Positions 58,911-64,000 of a stretch of DNA of 64,000 nt are shown here, piece by piece. This stretch comes from Gemmatimonadales bacterium (lineage in GTDB: Bacteria; Gemmatimonadota; Gemmatimonadetes; Gemmatimonadales; GWC2-71-9): assembly GCA_036279355.1 (NCBI GenBank), contig DASUJH010000051.1, positions 1 to 64,000 of the forward strand, given 5' to 3'. Position 1 is the first letter of the stretch. Each line of letters starts with the position of its first letter. The notes under the pieces are model-generated. The model ran no database searches. It was not told the origin of the DNA and saw only the letters and a list, made by a program, of their open reading frames with translations. Position numbers and translations under genes: made by a program.

Positions 58911-61067
58911 GTGAGCAACCCTCGCAACGGCGCCCGGCCCGGCACCGCCGCGGCCGATCGGGTCGACAGCATCTTCGGCAGCGACACCTTCTCGCGCGCC
59001 AACATGCGGCAGCGGCTCCCGAAGGAGACCTACCGCAGCCTGATCCGCACCATCGATCGGGGCGAGCCGCTCGACCCGCAGGTGGCGAGCGTCGTCGCCG
59101 CCACGATGAAGGACTGGGCCATCGAGAACGGAGCGACCCACTACACCCATTGGTTCCAGCCGCTCACCGGCCTCACGGCGGAAAAGCACGACTCGCTCAT
59201 CTCGCCCGACGGCAACGGCGGCGTGGTGTTCAACTTCTCCGGCACCGAGCTGGTGCAGGGCGAACCCGATGCGTCGAGCTTTCCCTCGGGCGGCCTCCGC
59301 GCCACCTTCGAGGCCCGCGGCTACACCGCGTGGGACGCCACGAGCCCCGCGTTTCTCATGCGCAATCAGAACGTGGTGACGCTCTGCATTCCGACCGCGT
59401 TCGTCTCCTGGACCGGCGAGGCGCTCGACACCAAGATACCGCTGCTCCGCTCGATGGAGGCGCTCTCCAAGCAGGCGCTCCGTATCCTCCGGATCTTCGG
59501 CACCGACGAGGGCATCTCGCGGGTGTTCACCACGGTGGGACCCGAGCAGGAATACTTCCTGGTGGACCGCGAGATTTTCTTCCGGCGCCCCGACCTCGTC
59601 ACCTGCGAGCGCACCGTATTTGGCGCCAAGCCGCCCAAGGGCCAGCAGCTCGAGGACCACTACTTCGGCAGCATTCCGCCGCGGGTGCTCGGGTTCATGG
59701 GCGAGGCCGAGGGGGAACTTTATCGCCTGGGCGTCCCGGTCAAGACCCGGCACAACGAGGTGGCGCCCGGCCAATACGAAATCGCGCCGCTTTTCGAGGC
59801 GAGCCACATCGCGAGCGACCACCAGATGGTGGTAATGGAAACCCTCAAGCGCGTCGCGCTCCGGCACGGGCTGGTGGCGCTGCTGCACGAGAAGCCGTTC
59901 GCCGGTGTGAACGGGTCGGGCAAGCACAACAACTGGTCGATGTCCACCGATACCGGCGTCAACCTGCTCGACCCGCGCGACGAGACCCACACCAATCTCG
60001 AGTTCCTGGTCTTCCTCTGCGCGGTCATCCGCGCGGTCGATCTCCACGCCGATCTGCTCCGGAGCTCGATCGCCTCCGCCGCGAACGACCACCGGCTCGG
60101 CGCCAACGAGGCGCCGCCGGCCATCATCTCGATCTTCCTCGGCAGCATGCTGACGGACATCCTGGCGCAGATCGAGAAGGGCCAGCCCAAGCGCACGCTG
60201 CGCGGCGGCACGCTCGATCTGGGCGCGCGCACGCTGCCCCAGCTCCCGCGTCACTCGGGCGACCGCAACCGGACCTCGCCCTTCGCGTTCACCGGCAACA
60301 AGTTCGAATTCCGCGCCGTGGGTTCGAGCCAGAGCATCGCGTGGCCCAACACCGTGCTCAACACGATCGTGGCCGAGTCGCTCGACTACATGGCGACCGA
60401 GCTGGAGCGCGCGCTCGGCGCCAAGCCCACGGCGGCCAAGCTGCAGACGAGCGTGCTGGCCCTGCTCAAGCGCACCATCAAGGCGCATAAGCGCGTCATC
60501 TTCGACGGCGACAACTACGCGCCCGAGTGGCACGAGGAGGCCAAGCGGCGCGGCCTCCCGATGCTGCAGGATTCGGTCGAGGCCTTCCCCGTGCTCAAGG
60601 CGAAGAAGAACGCCGACCTCTTCAAGAAGTACGGCGTGCTCAACCGGGCCGAGGTCGAGTCGCGCGTGCACGTGACGGTCGAGAAATACGTGAAGCAGCT
60701 CGTGATCGAGGGCGAGACGATGGTCTCGATCGCACGGACCCAGATCCTGCCGGCGGCGCTCGCGCATCAGGAGCGGCTGGCCCGGGCGGTGGCCGCGACG
60801 GAAGGCGCCGGCGTCCGCACGCCGGACGGTCAGGCGGCGCTACAGAGTTTCGTGGAGCGGGTGGGGGAGCTGCGTAACGCGGCGGCCGATCTCGAGCGCG
60901 CGCTGGGCGAACATCACGACGATCCGATGCGTCACGCCCAGCAGATCAAGGCATCGGTGAAGCCGGCCATGGCGCGCCTTCGGGCGGTGGTCGACGGGCT
61001 CGAGACGGTGGTGAGCGCGGATCTCTGGCCGCTGCCGACGTATCGGGAGTTGTTGTTCTTGAAGTAA
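58911..61067 (+). CDS. glnN: Glutamine synthetase type III
   Basis: 718 residues, the length of GSIII. The N-terminal GSIII domain begins around [102 protein letters not shown] and [16 protein letters not shown] are diagnostic. It assimilates ammonium into glutamine. GTG start with GAGGTAG upstream. It is divergent from the VKOR gene. No PII or adenylyltransferase gene is near; GSIII lacks the adenylylation system of type I. Confidence 0.95.
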   Translation: MSNPRNGARPGTAAADRVDSIFGSDTFSRANMRQRLPKETYRSLIRTIDRGEPLDPQVASVVAATMKDWAIENGATHYTHWFQPLTGLTAEKHDSLISPDGNGGVVFNFSGTELVQGEPDASSFPSGGLRATFEARGYTAWDATSPAFLMRNQNVVTLCIPTAFVSWTGEALDTKIPLLRSMEALSKQALRILRIFGTDEGISRVFTTVGPEQEYFLVDREIFFRRPDLVTCERTVFGAKPPKGQQLEDHYFGSIPPRVLGFMGEAEGELYRLGVPVKTRHNEVAPGQYEIAPLFEASHIASDHQMVVMETLKRVALRHGLVALLHEKPFAGVNGSGKHNNWSMSTDTGVNLLDPRDETHTNLEFLVFLCAVIRAVDLHADLLRSSIASAANDHRLGANEAPPAIISIFLGSMLTDILAQIEKGQPKRTLRGGTLDLGARTLPQLPRHSGDRNRTSPFAFTGNKFEFRAVGSSQSIAWPNTVLNTIVAESLDYMATELERALGAKPTAAKLQTSVLALLKRTIKAHKRVIFDGDNYAPEWHEEAKRRGLPMLQDSVEAFPVLKAKKNADLFKKYGVLNRAEVESRVHVTVEKYVKQLVIEGETMVSIARTQILPAALAHQERLARAVAATEGAGVRTPDGQAALQSFVERVGELRNAAADLERALGEHHDDPMRHAQQIKASVKPAMARLRAVVDGLETVVSADLWPLPTYRELLFLK

Positions 61068-61073
61068 GGGGCG

Positions 61074-61105
61074 GGCGGACAGGCGATCGGGCGGTCGGGC
61101 GGGCA
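61074..61105. repeat. 8-bp repeat array after glnN
   Basis: GGCGGACA, GGCGATCG, GGCGGTCG and GGCGGGCA in tandem, beginning 6 bases after the glnN stop. Inverted matches (CTGACCGCCCGTCCTCCCGCC, about 61154-61174) lie between this and the stop of the converging gene, so RNA from either strand could fold into a stem. Confidence 0.7.
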
Positions 61106-61172
61106 GTGAGCCAGGCAATTCAGCACCGCATACCTGCCGACTCAGTTGCCCTCTGACCGCCCGTCCTCCCGC

Positions 61173-61628
61173 CTACTTCGGCCAGCCGCGCGGGCGCTCG
61201 CGAGTGAGTAGAAAGAGCTCGGTGGGACAGGCTGCCGGCGTGATCACTCCGGCCATTGCCTGAAAGGCGGCGGCGTCGCCAGCGTTCGCGCCGGGATCGA
61301 AGTAGACCGCCATCGCCTCCACGAGCGGCGGCCGGTCGGGGCGCTGCAGCTCGTCGGGGTCGGGCTCGGTCAGCGCCTCGCGGCACTCGAGCGTCACCCG
61401 CACCGCGCCGTCGAGCCAACAGGGGAGCCCCGCCAGGTCCCGCAGCAAGCGCTCGGTCAGCAGAAAACTCTCGCCACCCTGGGTCACGCAGCCAAAGCGG
61501 AACCGGCCGCGCTCGTTGCGCCGGTGGATGACGGCACCCCACCGGAACGCGGGCCGCTCGTTCACGTGCCAATCCATGACTCTTACGAGTTGTTCGCGCA
61601 GCGCTTCGACGACGAGGGGGGACTGCAT
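61173..61628 (-). CDS. Hypothetical protein
   Basis: 151 residues from the ATG at 61628 (the frame is open to 61718). The sequence has a mix of helices and strands: MQSPLVVEALREQLVRVMDW, then RWGAVIHRRNERGRFRFGCV and LPCWLDGAVRVTLECREALT. It has no signal peptide or membrane segment, so it should be cytoplasmic. A Cys at three scattered positions is not a clear metal site. I do not recognise the family. It converges on glnN and is upstream of, and divergent from, tRNA-Ser(GGA). Confidence 0.55.
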   Translation of the reverse strand: MQSPLVVEALREQLVRVMDWHVNERPAFRWGAVIHRRNERGRFRFGCVTQGGESFLLTERLLRDLAGLPCWLDGAVRVTLECREALTEPDPDELQRPDRPPLVEAMAVYFDPGANAGDAAAFQAMAGVITPAACPTELFLLTRERPRGWPK

Positions 61629-61930
61629 AACACGACGCTCCGGCAAGATGTTGCCCGTCGAGGGGCCGCAACCGGGTCGGCGCGCCAAGTTCAGCATAAG
61701 GCGGGCCATTTGTTGCACGCGGGCCCGGGCCGGCTCTTACTCGTTGAATAATCCCATCTTTCATCGCCCTTAGTCGTGCCGTGAGTCACACGCCGGCAGC
61801 CTCTCCGGCCACGCCGGCCGGGCGTTTCTCCACGCGCGGAATCGGATTGCGACGCGGTACCGCCGGATGGCGGGGCGACGCTCCGCCGCCGGATATAGAT
61901 TGTGGCGCGGCTCACGCCGCTTACCCATCG
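61629..61930. other. 302-base region before tRNA-Ser(GGA), no gene seen
   Basis: Open frames here overlap the tRNA or lack any start signal and are dismissed. TATAGA at 61894-61899 could be the tRNA -10, with a leader of ~25 bases; no -35 is clear. The start and promoter of the hypothetical minus-strand gene must also lie here. Confidence 0.4.
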
Positions 61931-62018
61931 GGACAGGTGGCCGAGTGGTTGAAGGCGCACGCCTGGAGAGCGTGTAAACGTCAAAAGCGTTTCGCGGGTT
62001 CGAATCCCGCCCTGTCCG
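61931..62018 (+). tRNA. tRNA-Ser (anticodon GGA)
   Basis: 88 bases. Acceptor stem GGACAGG/CCTGTCC with G73, identical to that of the other tRNA-Ser, and a long variable arm. The anticodon loop CTGGAGA has GGA at 61965-61967, reading UCC and UCU. T-loop GGTTCGAATCC. CCA is not encoded. Confidence 0.97.
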
Positions 62019-62047
62019 TTGCGAAGCCCGGCAACCTCGGCTAGCTT
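62019..62047 (+). promoter_or_regulatory. Promoter of pyrR-pyrB-pyrC, near-leaderless
   Basis: TTGCGA (62019-62024), a 17-base spacer and TAGCTT (62042-62047). It begins at the base after the tRNA. The ATG at 62060 is 12 bases after the -10, so the leader is only ~6 bases. CTCGGCTAGCTT is identical to the kimA promoter. A PyrR-type attenuator cannot fit. Confidence 0.6.
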
Positions 62048-62059
62048 CCTCTCCCCGAG

Positions 62060-62590
62060 ATGCCAACCCGGACCCTCCTCCTCGACGACCGCGCAATCGG
62101 CCGCGCTTTGGCGCGCATGGCATCGGAAATTGTCGAGCGCTGCCACGGGACCGAGGACCTCGTGCTCGTGGGCATTCAGCGCCGCGGCGTGGAGCTGGCG
62201 AGCCGGCTCACCGGGCTCATCGGGCAGGGCGAAGGTGCCGCCGTTCCGGTGGGCAAGCTCGACATCACCCTCTATCGCGACGATCTCCAGACGGTGGGCC
62301 CCCGGCCCGTGGTCGGCGAAACCAGCCTGCCGGACCTCGACGGAAAGACCGTGGTGATCGTGGATGACGTGCTCTACACCGGGCGCACGGTGCGCGCGGC
62401 CCTCGACGAGTGCGCCGACTTCGGGCGGCCCCGCCGCATCCTGCTCTGCGTGCTGATTGACCGGGGCGGGCGTGAGCTGCCGATCCAGGCCGACATCAGC
62501 GGCGCGAGTGTGACGACCACCGCGGGCGACCGCGTGGACGTCTTCGTGAGCGAGCTCGACGGCCGCGATGCCGTCGAGCTGGTGCGGTGA
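62060..62590 (+). CDS. pyrR: PyrR: pyrimidine regulator / uracil phosphoribosyltransferase
   Basis: 176 residues. The PRPP-binding loop is [19 protein letters not shown], and [17 protein letters not shown] with [10 protein letters not shown] are PyrR signatures. PyrR binds pyr leader RNA and ends transcription when UMP is high, and many members have weak uracil phosphoribosyltransferase activity. With no attenuator possible in the ~12 bases between the -10 and its ATG, it may bind a site elsewhere or act in the RNA of the operon itself. pyrB starts 4 bases later. Confidence 0.93.
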   Translation: MPTRTLLLDDRAIGRALARMASEIVERCHGTEDLVLVGIQRRGVELASRLTGLIGQGEGAAVPVGKLDITLYRDDLQTVGPRPVVGETSLPDLDGKTVVIVDDVLYTGRTVRAALDECADFGRPRRILLCVLIDRGGRELPIQADISGASVTTTAGDRVDVFVSELDGRDAVELVR

Positions 62591-62594
62591 CGCC

Positions 62595-63560
62595 GTGACC
62601 TCCGCGGCCCTCGGCAAGGACCTGATCGGGCTCGAGCACCTGACGCCCGCGCAGCTCGAGCTGATCCTCGACACCGCCGAGCCGTTCAAGGAAGTGAGCG
62701 AGCGGCCGATCAAGAAGGTTCCGGCGCTCCGCGGCAAGACGATCGTCAATCTCTTCTTCGAGCCGTCGACCCGCACCCGGATCTCGTTCGAGTTTGCCGA
62801 GAAGCGGCTGAGCGCGGACACGGTGAACGTGTCACCGCAGGGCTCGTCCGTCTCCAAGGGCGAGACACTGGTCGACACCGCGCGCAACCTCGAGGCGATG
62901 CGGATCGACATGGTGGTGATCCGGCACGGCGCGTCGGGCGCGGCCCAATTCCTGGGCTCCCGGATCCGGTCCAACGTCATCAACGCGGGCGACGGCAAGC
63001 ACGAGCACCCGACCCAGGCGCTGCTCGACATGCTCACCCTGCGCGATCATTTCGGGCGCCTCGCGGGGCTCAAGGTCGCGATCTGCGGCGACATTCTGCA
63101 CAGCCGGGTGGCGCGGAGCAACATCTGGGGACTCCTCAAGCTCGGCGCCCAGGTGGGCGTCTGCGGTCCCGCCACGCTCCTGCCTCGGAACATCGAAGCG
63201 CTCGGCGTCGCGGTACTGCCGCGGATTGAAGACGCGATCCAGTGGGCCGACGCGCTCAACGTGCTGCGCCTGCAGCTCGAGCGGATGCAGACCGGGTTCA
63301 TTCCCTCTTTGCGCGAGTACAATCGGGTCTTCGGTGTCACCAGCGAGCGGCTCGCGCGGGCGCCAAAGGATCTGCTCATCCTCCACCCGGGCCCGATGAA
63401 CCGCGGCGTCGAGATCGACAGTGACGTCGCCGACGGCCCGCACAGCGTGATCCTGCCGCAGGTGACGAACGGCGTCGCGGTCCGCATGGCGGTGCTCTAC
63501 CTGCTGGCGGGCGGCGCGCCGGACTGGGCTCAGGCGGCCGGCCGCGGGGAGGACCATTGA
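62595..63560 (+). CDS. pyrB: Aspartate carbamoyltransferase catalytic subunit
   Basis: 321 residues. It makes N-carbamoylaspartate. The carbamoyl-phosphate loop is [13 protein letters not shown], and [44 protein letters not shown] and [12 protein letters not shown] are family motifs. The GTG at 62595 gives a short N-terminus before [16 protein letters not shown]. The TTG start of pyrC overlaps its stop by 4 bases. No pyrI regulatory subunit is seen, as usual with PyrR-type operons. Confidence 0.95.
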   Translation: MTSAALGKDLIGLEHLTPAQLELILDTAEPFKEVSERPIKKVPALRGKTIVNLFFEPSTRTRISFEFAEKRLSADTVNVSPQGSSVSKGETLVDTARNLEAMRIDMVVIRHGASGAAQFLGSRIRSNVINAGDGKHEHPTQALLDMLTLRDHFGRLAGLKVAICGDILHSRVARSNIWGLLKLGAQVGVCGPATLLPRNIEALGVAVLPRIEDAIQWADALNVLRLQLERMQTGFIPSLREYNRVFGVTSERLARAPKDLLILHPGPMNRGVEIDSDVADGPHSVILPQVTNGVAVRMAVLYLLAGGAPDWAQAAGRGEDH

Positions 63561-64000
63561 GCGGGATTCTGATCCGGGGCGGGCAGGTGATCGATCCATC
63601 ACGCGGCGGCGCCGTCGCGGACGCGGCGGCCAACGGCGTGGCGGACGTCTATCTGCTGGACGGGCGGGTCGAGGCGGTCGGGCGAAACCTTGGGGGAGCG
63701 AGCGGCATCGCGGGCGCGATGGTGGTGGACGCGACCGGCCAGGTCGTGTGCCCCGGCCTCATCGACGTGCACGTGCACCTGCGCGAGCCGGGACAGGAGG
63801 ATCTCGAGACCGTGGCGAGCGGCTCGATGGCCGCGGCCGCCGGCGGGTTCACCGCGGTCTGCGCCATGCCCAACACCGATCCCGTCTGCGACAACCAGGG
63901 CGTCGTGGGCTTCATCAAGGCGCAGGCGCAGCGCGCGGGCAAGGCGCGGGTCTATCCGATCGGCGCCATCTCGCTCGGGCAGAGGGGGCAGCAACTGGCG
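63557..64000 (+). CDS. pyrC: Dihydroorotase, 5' part, cut by the window end
   Basis: 148 codons are present, starting at a TTG that overlaps the pyrB stop by 4 bases. [19 protein letters not shown] is the class I dihydroorotase start. The zinc pair is H72 and H74 in [14 protein letters not shown], and [18 protein letters not shown] follows. It closes carbamoylaspartate to dihydroorotate. The carboxylated Lys and the rest lie beyond the window. A dihydroorotase-like pseudo-enzyme can be excluded so far because the two first zinc ligands are present. Confidence 0.92.
   Translation, partial: MSGILIRGGQVIDPSRGGAVADAAANGVADVYLLDGRVEAVGRNLGGASGIAGAMVVDATGQVVCPGLIDVHVHLREPGQEDLETVASGSMAAAAGGFTAVCAMPNTDPVCDNQGVVGFIKAQAQRAGKARVYPIGAISLGQRGQQLA

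Noticed and set aside
61781-62044. 87-codon frame across tRNA-Ser(GGA)
   Set aside because: It reads through a complete tRNA gene.
1-64000. CRISPR arrays, insertion sequences, prophage or integron signs
   Set aside because: No spaced direct repeats of CRISPR type, no transposase or integrase motifs, and housekeeping operons run without interruption.

Overview
The window is 64 kb of very GC-rich, densely packed bacterial chromosome. Genes often overlap by 1-16 bases, GTG starts are common, and I see no insertion sequence, prophage or CRISPR array. A SusC/SusD pair, lipobox lipoproteins, two predicted outer-membrane proteins and a TonB-dependent B12 receptor indicate a diderm. HPr kinase with a mannose-family PTS, type III glutamine synthetase and a split methylmalonyl-CoA mutase fit the Gemmatimonadota best. 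That placement is inference, because no rRNA is present.

Layout: 0-3 kb holds a partial gene, a hidden 45-residue lipoprotein, an AraC-type regulator, and a small exported protein followed by an HD-GYP protein. 3-10 kb holds mazG (minus), then alr-deoB with a lipoprotein and an outer-membrane protein, then miaB. 10-15 kb holds a ComFB-like protein, comEC, fbp and the mutase large subunit. 15-21 kb holds a KimA-like potassium transporter, fmdB-argS and a PfkB kinase with purM. 21-26 kb is the riboflavin operon ribD-ribE-ribBA-ribH-nusB. 26-33 kb runs from a glycosyltransferase through hpf-hprK-EIIA-EIIB-EIIC-EIID-HPr-EI to metK. 34-41 kb holds a bifunctional-nuclease-family protein, an exported protein and a B12 uptake locus (btuFCD facing a btuB-like receptor under a cobalamin riboswitch). 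41-49 kb holds recO-selB, a secreted protein and clpB-tadA-LtaS-like protein. 49-58 kb holds tRNA-Ser(CGA), susC-susD, two lipoproteins, cysK, a sarcosine-oxidase-like enzyme and a VKOR-like protein. 58-64 kb holds type III glutamine synthetase, tRNA-Ser(GGA) and pyrR-pyrB-pyrC, with pyrC cut by the window end.

Regulation read from the sequence: a cobalamin riboswitch before the B12 receptor, and imported B12 could serve the cobalamin-dependent mutase encoded here. A three-copy motif lies around the AraC-type gene, two of the copies exactly 21 bp apart just upstream of a weak promoter. Several -10 elements lie so close to start codons that the mRNAs are probably leaderless or nearly so (alr, miaB, kimA, recO, pyrR). 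Palindromes lie upstream of susC and cysK.

The least ordinary structure is a set of short GGCGG-based tandem repeats (9-bp GGCGGTAAN and 8-bp GGCGGACA units) placed at the 3' ends of genes. They supply stop codons, extend PurM at its start, and in one case an inverted array encodes most of a signal peptide.
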